From the NCBI RefSeq assembly GCF_004011505.1, contig NZ_SAUN01000001.1, positions 10,815,501 to 10,879,500 on the forward strand: a stretch of 64,000 bases of DNA, written 5' to 3'. Numbering within the stretch: the first letter of the stretch is position 1; every line of letters begins with the position of its first letter. Positions 24,984-33,829 of the stretch are shown in pieces. The position numbers were made by a program, and so were the translations under genes. Under the pieces are notes generated by a model. That model was given only the letters and a program-made list of their open reading frames with translations, made no database searches and was not told the DNA's origin. The DNA comes from Nonomuraea polychroma (lineage in GTDB: Bacteria > Actinomycetota > Actinomycetes > Streptosporangiales > Streptosporangiaceae).

Positions 24984-25829
24984 TCAGAGGGCCGACAGCA
25001 GGGCCGTGACGTGGCGGAGCGGGTCCGAGCCGAGCGGCCGGACCGCCACCGTGTCGGCCCCAGCCGCCCACAGGCTCTTGACCTGCGCCGCCGCCTCCTC
25101 CGGCGACCCGTCCGCCATCGCCACATCCTCCGGGGCGATCCCGAGGAACGCCGCCTGCCCCTCCACCGTGGGCTTGGCGGCCTCCGCAGCCTCCGTCCCG
25201 GTGTTCAGGAACGTGAAGACCACCAGTTCATGATCGTCACCGTCCGCCGCCCCGATCTGCTCCAGGATCCCGGGCAACTGTGCGGGCCCGATGCCCTCGG
25301 GCACGATCGTCCCCTGCGCCACGCGCCCCGACAGCGCCAGCGAGCGCGGGCTCTTCACCCCGGTCAGCACGGGCGGCGCCACAGCGGGCGGATGCACCAG
25401 CGACACTCCGTCCAGGTGCACGGACTTGCCGTGCAGGGTGACGGTCTCGCCGCGCAGCAACGCGCGTACCGCTGTGACCGTCTCCTCCAGCAGGGCGAGG
25501 GGCGACGGCGGGGCGGCGCCGACCTGGCGCATCCAGTCCTGTACGCCGTGCCCGATCCCCGCCGCCAGCCGGCCGGGATGCACGCGCGCCAGATTGGCCA
25601 GCTCCATCGCCAGCAACATCGGGTTACGCAGGGGAGCGGGGGCGATGCCGATGCCGACGCGCAGGCGCGAGGTGACGGCCAGGGCGGTGGCTGCCGAGGA
25701 GATGCCGCCGGTCCAGCCCAGGTCCTCCACCACCCACAGATCGTCGACGGACGTCTCGTCCAGCGCCTTGGCGAACGGGATGAGCTGCTCGGGCGGCAGG
25801 TCCCTGTCGAACATCACGCCAAGCCTCAT
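24984..25829 (-). CDS. LLM-class F420-dependent oxidoreductase
   Basis: 281 residues with a luciferase-like TIM barrel. The N-terminus MRLGVMFDRDLPPEQLIPFA, the strand RVGIGIAPAPLRNP and the loop GIGHGVQDWMRQVGAAP match the F420-dependent methylene-H4MPT-reductase/LLM family. The enzyme would use reduced F420 to reduce, or oxidised F420 to oxidise, an unknown substrate. F420 is made by fbiC, fbiB and fbiA in this same window. Cytoplasmic. Confidence 0.85.
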   Translation of the reverse strand: MRLGVMFDRDLPPEQLIPFAKALDETSVDDLWVVEDLGWTGGISSAATALAVTSRLRVGIGIAPAPLRNPMLLAMELANLARVHPGRLAAGIGHGVQDWMRQVGAAPPSPLALLEETVTAVRALLRGETVTLHGKSVHLDGVSLVHPPAVAPPVLTGVKSPRSLALSGRVAQGTIVPEGIGPAQLPGILEQIGAADGDDHELVVFTFLNTGTEAAEAAKPTVEGQAAFLGIAPEDVAMADGSPEEAAAQVKSLWAAGADTVAVRPLGSDPLRHVTALLSAL

Positions 25830-25913
25830 GGTTGCCTCCAGTCATAGCGGAACACCCGGCGGATCTCCGAGTATCCAGCACGAAGGAAAGCATGGGGGAG
25901 CGTGGGCAAGCTG

Positions 25914-26261
25914 TCAGGCGGCGCTGCCGAGCGCCATGCGGGCCTCGCCGATCGACTCGCTCGTCTCGAAATGCCTGTCGAGGTTAGTGATCATCAGCAG
26001 GTGGCGGATCATCCCGGGCGCCAGCACCAGGATCATGCGGCCGCGTATGTGGTGGATGCGATTGAGCGTGGCCACCAGCACGCCCAGGCCCACGGAGTCA
26101 CAGAACGGCACCTCGGTCAGGTCGACGACCAGGTTGGGAGGGTCCGCCTCGGCGATCGCCTGCTCCAACTCGGCCCGCAACCGTGGAGCCCCCGCCACAT
26201 CGAGGTCGCCTACGACGTGCAGAACCGTACAGGGGTCCTCCCGCCAACACCTGACCACCAT
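25914..26261 (-). CDS. STAS-domain anti-sigma factor antagonist
   Basis: 115 residues, a complete STAS fold. The core is VVDLTEVPFCDSVGLGVLV, where the Ser after Asp is the usual phosphorylation site of SpoIIAA/RsbV-type proteins. It would release a sigma factor by binding an anti-sigma kinase; no such kinase is in the window. ATG 26261 has GGTGAGG 4 bp upstream and was preferred to the longer frame (to 26411), which overlaps the LCP gene. It lies 34 bp after that gene's stop, with an AT-rich hairpin between. Confidence 0.82.
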   Translation of the reverse strand: MVVRCWREDPCTVLHVVGDLDVAGAPRLRAELEQAIAEADPPNLVVDLTEVPFCDSVGLGVLVATLNRIHHIRGRMILVLAPGMIRHLLMITNLDRHFETSESIGEARMALGSAA

Positions 26262-26281
26262 GGGCCTCACCTGCCCGAGTC

Positions 26282-26317
26282 GCAGAAAGATATGTCTATT
26301 TCTTACATATGTTCTGC
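26282..26317. other. AT-rich hairpin at the LCP/STAS gene junction
   Basis: GCAGAA (26282-26287) pairs with TTCTGC (26312-26317), and ATATGT (26290-26295) pairs with ACATAT (26305-26310), around a 9-nt loop. It spans the LCP stop codon (26296-26298) and ends 21 bp upstream of the STAS start on the minus strand. It could be an attenuator or terminator reducing read-through. Confidence 0.5.
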
Positions 26318-27735
26318 ATTGCCGTTTTGGTCGTTGGTGTAACACTCGGCTTGCTAGTTGGGGCGGTTGTTGCCTTCTGTTTCTGGATTTTCGGCTGGTC
26401 GCTCCCGACAATGACCTCGATGCCGTCGACGTCGGCCTTTTTCAGGTCTGCCCCAGGAATGGCGGCGGCCACCACGCGGGCGGCGCCCTCCTGGCCCGCG
26501 GCGTACCGGACGACGGTCTTCTTGTAGTCCTTCTTCGAGGTGTTGCCGGGCTCTCCCGGGACCTTGAAGCCGTACGCGACCAGCCCCGCCTTCGTACGGG
26601 CCCCCAACCCGGTGATGAGCGTGCCGTTCTTGACCTTGAGCGTGATGCTCCCCGGCGCGATCGCCGACGGCTTGGCAGACGGGGACGGGGAGACCGTGGG
26701 CGTGGGCTTGGTCAGGTCCTGGTCGGCGTTGATCTTGGCGAACATGTCGCGAGCCGCCTGCTTGTCCCACAACACCGCCGACTCGCCCGTGGGCGCCTTG
26801 AAGTCGACGTTCGCCAGCGGCACCTCGGCGAACTTCACGTCCTCCAGTGACACGTCCCTGAGCTGTGTGGCCAGCCCCAGCAGCCCGTCGTCCGGGTCCA
26901 CCTTCACCGTGCTGAGCGTCGAGTTGACGAACGACGCCAGCTTGCCGGGGTTGGCCAGCGTGTCGGCGCTCAGCGCCCGGTTCAGCAGGGCCGAGATCAC
27001 CTGCTGCTGCCGGTCGATGCGGTCGAGGTCGGAGCGGGCGGTGGCCCGCGTGCGGGCGTAGCCGAGCGCCCGCACGCCGTCCAGCTGATGGGTGCCCGCC
27101 TGCAGGTTGAGCCCGGTCTTGGGGTCGTTGATCGGCACCGGCGTGCACACCGTGACCCCGCCGAGCGAGTCGACCACGTCGATGAAGCCGAGGATGTTGA
27201 CCTCGATGTAGCGGTTGATCTGCAGCCCGGTGGCGGCCTCGACGGTCTGCTTGGCGAGCTTTGGCCCGCCGAACTGGTACGCGGAGTTGATCTTGTGTTC
27301 GCCCTTGCCGGGGACCGTCGTCCAGGTGTCGCGCGGCAGGCTCACCACGGTGACCCGGCGGTGGTCCTCGGACAGGTGGATCACCATCATGGTGTCGGTG
27401 CGCTGCCCCGCCTCGCGACCCAGCTTGAGCCGGTTTTGCTGCTGGCGGGTGAGATCGTCGCGCTTGTCCACGCCGACCAGCAGGATGTTCTCGGCGCCGC
27501 GGGTGGGCGCGGTCACGCCGGCGTCCACGGTGCCGATCTGGCGCGGGGTCGCCCACACCACGCCCGTGGTCACGAGCACGCAGGCAGACAGGAACCCGGC
27601 CACGATCACATTGCGCCGGCGCGCCTTGGCGCTCCTCTTGAACGGCCGGCGCGGACGACCGGGAGGGAGCCTGACGCCGCCGTAGGCGTCGCCGCCCACG
27701 AGAACTCCGGCGTCCTCCTCGCCCGAGCCGCGCAT
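26296..27735 (-). CDS. LytR-CpsA-Psr (LCP) family cell-wall ligase with LytR_C domain
   Basis: About 479 residues from ATG 27735, which has GAGGGGG 5 bp upstream; a GTG at 27756 is also possible. A basic cytoplasmic segment (RPRRPFKRSAKARRR) precedes one TM helix (about 42-64). The LCP catalytic domain has NILLVGVDKRDD, GQRTDTMMVIHL, VSLPRDTW, HKINSAYQFGG and LGYARTRATARSDLDRIDRQ, including the Arg/Asp residues that bind polyprenyl pyrophosphate. A Pro/Ser linker leads to a LytR_C domain (about 370-460). LCP enzymes attach teichoic acids or other glycopolymers to peptidoglycan outside the cell. Confidence 0.92.
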   Translation of the reverse strand: MRGSGEEDAGVLVGGDAYGGVRLPPGRPRRPFKRSAKARRRNVIVAGFLSACVLVTTGVVWATPRQIGTVDAGVTAPTRGAENILLVGVDKRDDLTRQQQNRLKLGREAGQRTDTMMVIHLSEDHRRVTVVSLPRDTWTTVPGKGEHKINSAYQFGGPKLAKQTVEAATGLQINRYIEVNILGFIDVVDSLGGVTVCTPVPINDPKTGLNLQAGTHQLDGVRALGYARTRATARSDLDRIDRQQQVISALLNRALSADTLANPGKLASFVNSTLSTVKVDPDDGLLGLATQLRDVSLEDVKFAEVPLANVDFKAPTGESAVLWDKQAARDMFAKINADQDLTKPTPTVSPSPSAKPSAIAPGSITLKVKNGTLITGLGARTKAGLVAYGFKVPGEPGNTSKKDYKKTVVRYAAGQEGAARVVAAAIPGADLKKADVDGIEVIVGSDQPKIQKQKATTAPTSKPSVTPTTKTAMQNICKK

Positions 27736-27815
27736 GCCGTCCCCCTCATGTCGCACGGAGGATCGAGCTTTCGATTGCCCTCCTCCCCTGCCGGTACAGT
27801 AGCGTGAGCCCCGCC

Positions 27816-28835
27816 ATGAAGCAGTTCCCCGACTCGCCGCAGGCCCCCGCGGAAACGCGCGCCTGGCCCCCCATTTCCGTCGTCATGCCGGTCCTCAACG
27901 AGGAGCGGCACCTCCGCGAGGCCGTCGACCAGGTCCTCGCCCAGAGATATCCCGGCGCCATCGAGGTCGTCCTCGCCGTGGGGCCGTCCCGAGATCGCAC
28001 CCAGGAGGTCGCCGAGGCCATCGCGGCGGCCGATCCCCGGGTGACCGTGGTGCCCAACCCGACGGGCCGCACCCCCAACGCGCTCAACGCCGCGATCGGC
28101 GCCTCCCGCAACGGCATCATCGCCAGGGTGGACGGGCACGCCATGTTGCCGCCCGACTACCTGCGCATCGCGGTCGAGACGCTGGCGGAGACCGGCGCCG
28201 ACAACGTGGGCGGGATCATGGCGGCCGAGGGCGTCACACCCTTCGAGCAGGCCGTGGCCTGTGCCATGACCTCCAAGATCGGCGTGGGCGCGGCCGCGTT
28301 CCACGTGGGCGGCACGGCAGGCCCCGCCGACACCGTCTACCTCGGCGTCTTCCGCCGCTCGGCGCTCGACCGGGTGGGCGGCTACGACGAGCACTTCCAG
28401 CGGGCCCAGGACTGGGAGATGAACCACCGCATCCGCCAGACCGGCGGCCTGGTCTGGTTCCAGCCGCGCATGCGGGTCACCTACCGGCCGCGGCCCAACG
28501 TCAAGGCGCTGGCCAAGCAATACTTCCACTACGGCCGCTGGCGGCGCGTGGTCGCGCGCACCCACGAGGGCACGATCAACCTGCGCTACCTGGCGCCGCC
28601 CGCCGCGGTGCTGGCCATGCTGCTGGGCCTGATCGTCTCGCCGTTCTTCCCGCTCGGCCTGGTCATCCCCGGCGGCTACGCACTCGCCATCGTGGCCGGC
28701 TCTGTGGTGACCGGCAGCGGGTTGTCCCTGGCGGCACGGCTGCGGCTGCCGATCGTGTACGCCACCATGCACTGCTCATGGGGGTGGGGCTTCCTCACGA
28801 GCCCGAAGAAGCTGGCCCGCCCGCCGAAGTCATGA
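27816..28835 (+). CDS. Family 2 glycosyltransferase (ExoA-like)
   Basis: About 339 residues from ATG 27816 (alternative GTG 27804). A GT-A domain begins ISVVMPVLNEERHL and continues VLAVGPSRDRTQE. The metal/sugar site is ARVDGHAML (DxD variant) and the acceptor motif is AQDWEMNHRIRQTGG. Two to three C-terminal membrane helices (about 265-320) anchor it. Similar to succinoglycan ExoA-like transferases; the sugar is unknown. The last 41 bp overlap the convergent TagF-like gene. Confidence 0.85.
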   Translation: MKQFPDSPQAPAETRAWPPISVVMPVLNEERHLREAVDQVLAQRYPGAIEVVLAVGPSRDRTQEVAEAIAAADPRVTVVPNPTGRTPNALNAAIGASRNGIIARVDGHAMLPPDYLRIAVETLAETGADNVGGIMAAEGVTPFEQAVACAMTSKIGVGAAAFHVGGTAGPADTVYLGVFRRSALDRVGGYDEHFQRAQDWEMNHRIRQTGGLVWFQPRMRVTYRPRPNVKALAKQYFHYGRWRRVVARTHEGTINLRYLAPPAAVLAMLLGLIVSPFFPLGLVIPGGYALAIVAGSVVTGSGLSLAARLRLPIVYATMHCSWGWGFLTSPKKLARPPKS

Positions 28836-30555
28836 CCCGCTCGACCGCCGCGTTGAAGCGGGCCAGCGCGTCGGGATACTCCGGCCCGAACAGATAGCTC
28901 CTGAGCTTGATCCTGGCTCGGGCCAGCGTGTCCTCCCCGTCGAGGAACTCCGCGAGCCCGGCCAGGTCCTTGCCCAGCAGCACGCCTGCCTCGGCGCTCG
29001 GATAACGCTCATGAAAGGCGCGTTCGGGCAGGCCGGCGACATTCGTCACGGCGTACGGCTTCTCGCTGGCCAGGAAGTCGGCCACGACGCTGGAGATGTC
29101 GCTGATCAGCAGGTCGCACTCGTTGAAGCAGTCGTACAGGTGCGGCTCCGGGCCCGTGACGATCATGTGCGCGATCCGCGGCGGCGACCCGGCCGCGCGG
29201 GAGGGGTGCCTGGCCTTCGACTCGGAGAGCTCGGCCGCCTCGATCATGGCGACGATCTTCCGGTGCGCACGCAGGGCGCGCTTGTCCCGGAATCCGGTGA
29301 GCGGGTGCGGCTTGTAGATGACGCGGAGCGGCGGGTCGTGCTCCAGCAGCGCCCGCACGATGCGCGGCCCCATGGTCATCAGCGACGTGTGGAACAGGTC
29401 GTCGTTCCAGCCTTCCCAGGTGGGGGCGTACAGGACGGTCCGGTACGGCAGCCCGGGCCCTTCCGTCGAGATGCCCTCCAGTTGCGGCCGGCCGACCTCG
29501 TGGATGTCCTCGTCCCTGACGCCCACCTTGGCCCGCCGGTAGCGGTCGCGTCCCGCGGGCCCGGCCACCCACACCTCGTCGTACACCCGGGAGAACGGGT
29601 TGAACGACGCCTCCTTGTCGCTGTCCCCGTGGTTGAGGAACGCGCTGCGCAGCGTGGGGATGCGCAGCATGTGGACGTTCCTGCCGACGTTGGAGACGTA
29701 CAGGCACAACTTGGCGCTGAAGAGCGCGTGGAAGCTCATCAGGTCGCCCGAGGACGGGATGCAGACCATCGGCAGCGTCGAGGGCTCCAGGTGAGCCGCC
29801 ATGCCTCGCTCGCGCAGCACGACGATGGCCCGCCGGTCGAGGCGCTCCAGCGTGGGGAGCCACATCCGCGCCTGGTAGGCGGCCGCTGTGGCGCCGGAGA
29901 AGTACAGGATGACCTCCGGGCTGTAGGCCCTGACCTGATCGCTCACGACCTGGATGACCCGTTCCTTGTCGGTGAGCGGCAGGGCCCGCCGCACGTACGG
30001 GAAGAGGGCCAGCGCGCCGACGGCGCCGGACACGAGCGCCAGGGCCGCGCCGCAGGCCGCCGTGAGCGCGCCGGCCGCGGCCCCGAGCACGGGCAGCGCG
30101 TCCAGATAGAGGAAACGTACGCTGCGGGCGTCACCCAGCCAGCCAGGCGGCATCTTCGGGATGCGCAGAGCCGACACGTCCAGGTTGCGGGTGGTGACCG
30201 GCATCCTGCTGAGGATCGAGCGGAGCCGCAGGGCCAGCCCGGTGTGCACGGCCCGCACCCCGTGAATCCCGAACATCCCAGCCGCCAGCGCCACGAACCA
30301 CGGCGAATCCGGACCCGCCGTCCGCGCCACCAGCAGCAACGCCGCCGTCTGCCTGACCGTGAACCGCAGCGTCATCCCCAGGTGCACCTTGCCGAACACG
30401 TCGGTCAGTCGCCTGGAGACGCGCGGCGCGGCGTACTCGGCGGCGTAGGAGAGCGCGGCCACCGCCCCGAACAGCAGCGGTGCCGGCCAGAGCGCCGACA
30501 CCAGCAGCACGGGGTAGCAGACGAGCAGCGCCGCGATCACGATGAGTTTCCTCAT
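28795..30555 (-). CDS. CDP-glycerol glycerophosphotransferase (TagF/TarF-like)
   Basis: 586 residues from ATG 30555; the frame runs open to 31767, but that extension reads antisense across the cytidylyltransferase gene and is spurious. N-terminal membrane helices (about 4-60 and 150-200) precede the polymerase domain with YAPTWEGWNDD, YKPHPLTG and LLISDISSVVADFLASEKP, the CDP-glycerol:polyglycerophosphate transferase signature. It adds glycerol- or ribitol-phosphate units to a lipid-linked wall polymer. The adjacent TarI-like gene could supply the CDP-alcohol. Confidence 0.88.
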   Translation of the reverse strand: MRKLIVIAALLVCYPVLLVSALWPAPLLFGAVAALSYAAEYAAPRVSRRLTDVFGKVHLGMTLRFTVRQTAALLLVARTAGPDSPWFVALAAGMFGIHGVRAVHTGLALRLRSILSRMPVTTRNLDVSALRIPKMPPGWLGDARSVRFLYLDALPVLGAAAGALTAACGAALALVSGAVGALALFPYVRRALPLTDKERVIQVVSDQVRAYSPEVILYFSGATAAAYQARMWLPTLERLDRRAIVVLRERGMAAHLEPSTLPMVCIPSSGDLMSFHALFSAKLCLYVSNVGRNVHMLRIPTLRSAFLNHGDSDKEASFNPFSRVYDEVWVAGPAGRDRYRRAKVGVRDEDIHEVGRPQLEGISTEGPGLPYRTVLYAPTWEGWNDDLFHTSLMTMGPRIVRALLEHDPPLRVIYKPHPLTGFRDKRALRAHRKIVAMIEAAELSESKARHPSRAAGSPPRIAHMIVTGPEPHLYDCFNECDLLISDISSVVADFLASEKPYAVTNVAGLPERAFHERYPSAEAGVLLGKDLAGLAEFLDGEDTLARARIKLRSYLFGPEYPDALARFNAAVERVMTSAGGPASSGS

Positions 30556-30626
30556 GCGATCGCACGGTAACAGGCGGCGGGTCAGGCCAACGTCTGCAAC
30601 GCGGCGGTATTCACGTACTTTGACCC

Positions 30627-31361
30627 TTATGCCGTTGGCCCCTCGGCCGCCAGCCGGAAGAGCAACTCGGCGATCCGCAGGTCGGCGGGGTGGGTGATCT
30701 TGATGTTGTGCTCGCTGCCCGGCACCAGGTGGATGGGCACCTCGGGCAGGTAACGCAGGACCACACCGCAGTCGTCGGTGGCCGGGCGGCTGTCGAAATC
30801 GGGGTCGGCGAACGCCCGCTCGTACGCCTCCCTGATCACCGACAGCTTGAAGCACTGCGGCGTCTGGCTGCGCCGCAGCCGCGACCTGTCCAGCACCTCG
30901 CCGATGACCTCGCCGTCCGCTCCGGGCACGGCCACCAGGACCGTGTCGGAGCTCGGGATCGCCACGTTGACGGCGTGGTGCGTGCGCAGGGCCTGGACAC
31001 ACTCGGTGATGATCCGGGGCTCCACGAGCGGGCGTACGGCGTCGTGCAGCAGCACGTCGCACTCCTCCGTCCCGAGTGCCTGCAGGGCCCGCCACGTGCT
31101 CTCGGTGCGGCTCGCGCCGCCCTCCACGATCTTGGTGACCTTGCGGTAGCCGCCCTTGTCCACGATCTCGCGGATCCGGTCGGTGTAGCCCGGCGTCATC
31201 AGCACCACGATCTCGTCGATCTCCGGCGCGTCCTCGAACACGGCGATCGAGTGCTCGATGATCGTCTTTCCGGCGATCTCGGCGAGTTGCTTGGGAGTGG
31301 CCAGACCCACCCGCTGCCCCACACCGCCCGCCAAAAGCACGCCAACCGACCTTGAATCCAT
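30627..31361 (-). CDS. IspD/TarI-family cytidylyltransferase
   Basis: 244 residues. The nucleotide-binding loop is LLAGGVGQRVGLATPKQ (residues 9-25), then LHDAVRPLV and RSQTPQCFKL, the signatures of 2-C-methylerythritol-4-P or D-ribitol-5-P cytidylyltransferases. It lies 71 bp upstream of the TagF-like gene on the same strand, which favours a TarI role (CTP plus ribitol-5-P to CDP-ribitol) over isoprenoid synthesis. No TarJ partner is adjacent. Sequence alone does not separate IspD from TarI. Confidence 0.82.
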   Translation of the reverse strand: MDSRSVGVLLAGGVGQRVGLATPKQLAEIAGKTIIEHSIAVFEDAPEIDEIVVLMTPGYTDRIREIVDKGGYRKVTKIVEGGASRTESTWRALQALGTEECDVLLHDAVRPLVEPRIITECVQALRTHHAVNVAIPSSDTVLVAVPGADGEVIGEVLDRSRLRRSQTPQCFKLSVIREAYERAFADPDFDSRPATDDCGVVLRYLPEVPIHLVPGSEHNIKITHPADLRIAELLFRLAAEGPTA

Positions 31362-31440
31362 ACCGGCAGCGTAATGGAAAGCCCCTGTTCAGCCGGACGT
31401 TCTGGGCGTGGGGGAACCCCTCCGTCGCCTGCTCCAGGCC

Positions 31441-31476
31441 TGGGGCGCCAACGACGTCGGGCAGTTGGGTGACGGC
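31441..31476 (+). other. Isolated RCC1-repeat fragment
   Basis: Twelve codons read WGANDVGQLGDG, the hallmark of an RCC1 beta-propeller blade, inside a 293-bp intergenic region (31362-31654). The frame stops about 7 codons later and no other blade is visible. It may be the last trace of an RCC1-repeat gene. The rest of the intergenic region shows nothing recognisable. Confidence 0.4.
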
Positions 31477-31654
31477 CACATACCGCGACGACACGACCGA
31501 TGAGGACGACCGCAAACCGGGCTCGACGGTCTGATGAGCAGGTTTCTCGCCGGGCACGCTTCCTGTTCCGTGATATTGCCCTGACCTGTCGCTACGCTGG
31601 CTACGCACCCCCAAATCCACGCGCTCCACCCCCGGCCGGGAGGAGACCCGCGCT

Positions 31655-33073
31655 TTGCCCGACTCGTTGACGACCCGCGAGAGCACGACCACGTCGGTCG
31701 TGTTGCTCGCCACGACCCCGGCCGGCAGGCTCTCCTGTCCGGACGGCACGCTGCTCGACCGGATCACCGGTCAGCTCGCCACGCTGCCGGTGAGTGAGAT
31801 CCAGGTGGTCACGCCCGGTGGCGGACTCGGAGCCGACCTCAGGGGCGTCGCCAAGATCGCCAGGATTTCGACGGGCGCCGTCGCCGTGCTCCCCGCCGAC
31901 CTCGTGGCCCACACCGAGGCGCTCGCGTTGCTGCTGGAGCATCCCGCGCACGCCACCGGGGCGCTGGTCTCCCAGGACGCGACCGCGGGTCCCATGCGGC
32001 CGCCCGTGCACGTCCAGGGCGGGAGGATTGTCGCCGCGGGCAGTTCGTTCCACATCGTCCCCGAGGCGAACGCCACGTTCCGCGGCGTGTTGCAGGTGGG
32101 CGAGTCCCATCTGGGCACGCTGGCCGACATCGCCGAGGAACTGGCCGAACTGGCCGACACCGGCAAGCTCGGCCCCGTCACCGCGGTCGAGGCGGTGGAC
32201 CTGCTGCTGGTCGGTCTGGTCAGGTCGGGCGTGCCGGTGCGGGCCGCCCTGATCGGGCCGCTGCACGCCGACCGGGTGACCGGCCAGCACGCGGCCGACA
32301 CCGCCGTCGCGGCGCTGGCGGACGTGGACGAGGCCAGGGTCCGGCTCGACACCTCGGTCAAGCAGGACGACGGCTTCTTCGCCACCTACGCCGTCTCCAC
32401 CTGGTCGCGCTACCTGATCAAGCCGGCCGCCAAGCTCAAGCTCACCCCCAACGCCGTCACCGGCATCTCGGTCGCCCTGGCGTTGCTGGCGGCCATGTGG
32501 TTCTCCGCGGGCACCCAGGGTGGGCGGCTGCTCGGGGCGCTGCTGTTCTACCTCTCGTTCGTGCTCGACTGCCTGGACGGTCAGCTGGCCCGCTACACCC
32601 GCACGTTCTCGCCGCTCGGCGCCTGGGCTGACGGCATGGCGGACCGGTTCAAGGAGTACGCCGTGTACGTCGGCCTGGCTTTCGGCTCCACCGACCCCGG
32701 CATCTGGCACCTGGCCGTGGCCGCGACCATCCTGCAGGCCGTCCGGCACGGCATCGACTTCTCCTACGGCGGGGCCCGCGCCGACGCGGCCCGGGCCGGC
32801 GCGGGCTGGGGCAAGCCGGCCCGCTCTCTGCTGGAGTCGGCCGACGCCCGTCGCGCGACCGGCGTGCTGGGCCTCGCTCAGCGCCTGGGCCGCCGGGCGG
32901 CCGGCCACTGGCTCAAGAAGATGATCGTGCTGCCCATCGGCGAGCGGACCGCGCTGATCGCCGTCACCGCCGCCTTCTGGAACGCCAGAGTGACGTTCCT
33001 CTCCCTGCTCTGCTGGGGCGGCGTCGCGGCCCTTTACCAGCTCGCCGGACGGATGATGAGGTCGGCACGATGA
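31655..33073 (+). CDS. CDP-alcohol phosphotransferase fused to a nucleotidyltransferase-like domain
   Basis: 472 residues from TTG 31655 (GGGAGGAG 8 bp upstream). Residues 1-230 follow the fold order of an NTP-transferase domain (TSVVLLATTPAGRLSCPDG, then AVLPADLVAHTEA) but lack the GxGxR...PK nucleotide loop. Residues 240-470 form a polytopic CDP-alcohol phosphotransferase with the complete signature LDCLDGQLARYTRTFSPLGA then WADGMAD. Domain order is as in the archaeal/thermophile IPCT-DIPPS fusions, which make phosphodiester-linked inositol. Product unknown. The next gene overlaps by 4 bp (ATGA). Confidence 0.85.
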   Translation: MPDSLTTRESTTTSVVLLATTPAGRLSCPDGTLLDRITGQLATLPVSEIQVVTPGGGLGADLRGVAKIARISTGAVAVLPADLVAHTEALALLLEHPAHATGALVSQDATAGPMRPPVHVQGGRIVAAGSSFHIVPEANATFRGVLQVGESHLGTLADIAEELAELADTGKLGPVTAVEAVDLLLVGLVRSGVPVRAALIGPLHADRVTGQHAADTAVAALADVDEARVRLDTSVKQDDGFFATYAVSTWSRYLIKPAAKLKLTPNAVTGISVALALLAAMWFSAGTQGGRLLGALLFYLSFVLDCLDGQLARYTRTFSPLGAWADGMADRFKEYAVYVGLAFGSTDPGIWHLAVAATILQAVRHGIDFSYGGARADAARAGAGWGKPARSLLESADARRATGVLGLAQRLGRRAAGHWLKKMIVLPIGERTALIAVTAAFWNARVTFLSLLCWGGVAALYQLAGRMMRSAR

Positions 33074-33693
33074 GCCCGGTGCACATGGCCCCCGTACCCA
33101 ACAGCACGGTCGTGGCCTACCGCGACGACGGGCCGCTCTCGCGGGCCATGGGCCTGCTCGTGGCCGGCCAACTCCCGCCGCTGCCGCCGGTGCTGGCGGG
33201 CACGTTCGTCACGGGCGTGCTTCTGGTGCTGGGGGTGGCGGGCACGGACGGACTCGCGGTGTTCGCGCCGGCCGTGACGCTGCTGCTGGCCGGGCCGGGC
33301 AGCACGCATCCGCACGACGGCAGGTTCGACTGGCTCGTCCCGCCACTCCTGCGGGTCATCGAGTACACGTTCGTGGTGGCGGTCGGATTCGCCCACGAGC
33401 TGAACCCGGTGCTGATCTTCCTGCTGCTCGGCGCGCTGGCGTTCCACCATTACGATCTGGTCTACCGGCTGCGGCAACGCGTCTACGCGCCGTCGTGGCT
33501 CTCCACCCTGGGGCTGGGCTGGGACGGGCGGATGATGGCGGTCTCGCTGGTCGCTCTCGTAGGGCCGTTGACCTTCGGTTACGCCGTGCTCGCGCTCTAT
33601 CTGTGGGCGCTGTTCGGCTGGGAGAGCCTGACCTGCTGGCTGGCCGCACCCCGATCCGGGGTGGAAGAGGCCGATATGGGAACGCAAGACTAA
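33070..33693 (+). CDS. DUF5941 membrane protein
   Basis: 207 residues, ATG overlapping the previous stop. Several hydrophobic segments (about 37-80, 105-140, 155-190) indicate 4-5 membrane helices. HYDLVYRLRQR and LGLGWDGRMM are the conserved-looking polar stretches. I recognise this as the DUF5941 family, which accompanies or is fused to CDP-alcohol phosphotransferases in actinobacteria. It probably works with the upstream enzyme; the activity is unknown. Confidence 0.75.
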   Translation: MSPVHMAPVPNSTVVAYRDDGPLSRAMGLLVAGQLPPLPPVLAGTFVTGVLLVLGVAGTDGLAVFAPAVTLLLAGPGSTHPHDGRFDWLVPPLLRVIEYTFVVAVGFAHELNPVLIFLLLGALAFHHYDLVYRLRQRVYAPSWLSTLGLGWDGRMMAVSLVALVGPLTFGYAVLALYLWALFGWESLTCWLAAPRSGVEEADMGTQD

Positions 33694-33829
33694 CGCCGGA
33701 TTACCCGCGGAGGGCTCAAAGGGAACTAACCTTTGGGCCTACGGTGGGCTGCGTACAACAGTCCACCGTACGTAACGAAAGTTACACGTTCGTACGTCAT
33801 GCTCGACATGCTCGACTGAGGAGTGCACG
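33694..33829. promoter_or_regulatory. Leader region with several inverted repeats upstream of the LicC-like gene
   Basis: Contains CAAAGG-N7-CCTTTG (33717-33735), GTAAC-GAAA-GTTAC in the stretch before 33790, flanked by ACGT-rich sequence, and a tandem CATGCTCGA repeat just before the RBS GAGGAG. This probably holds the promoter and a regulated leader for the operon 33830-36378. Confidence 0.4.

Noticed and set aside
30627..31361. Firm assignment as IspD of the non-mevalonate pathway
   Set aside because: The motifs do not separate IspD from TarI, and the adjacent TagF-like gene favours a wall-polymer role.
28795..31767. A 990-residue minus-strand open frame
   Set aside because: Only the part up to 30555 matches the TagF family; the extension runs antisense across the cytidylyltransferase gene (30627-31361), a GC-rich shadow frame.
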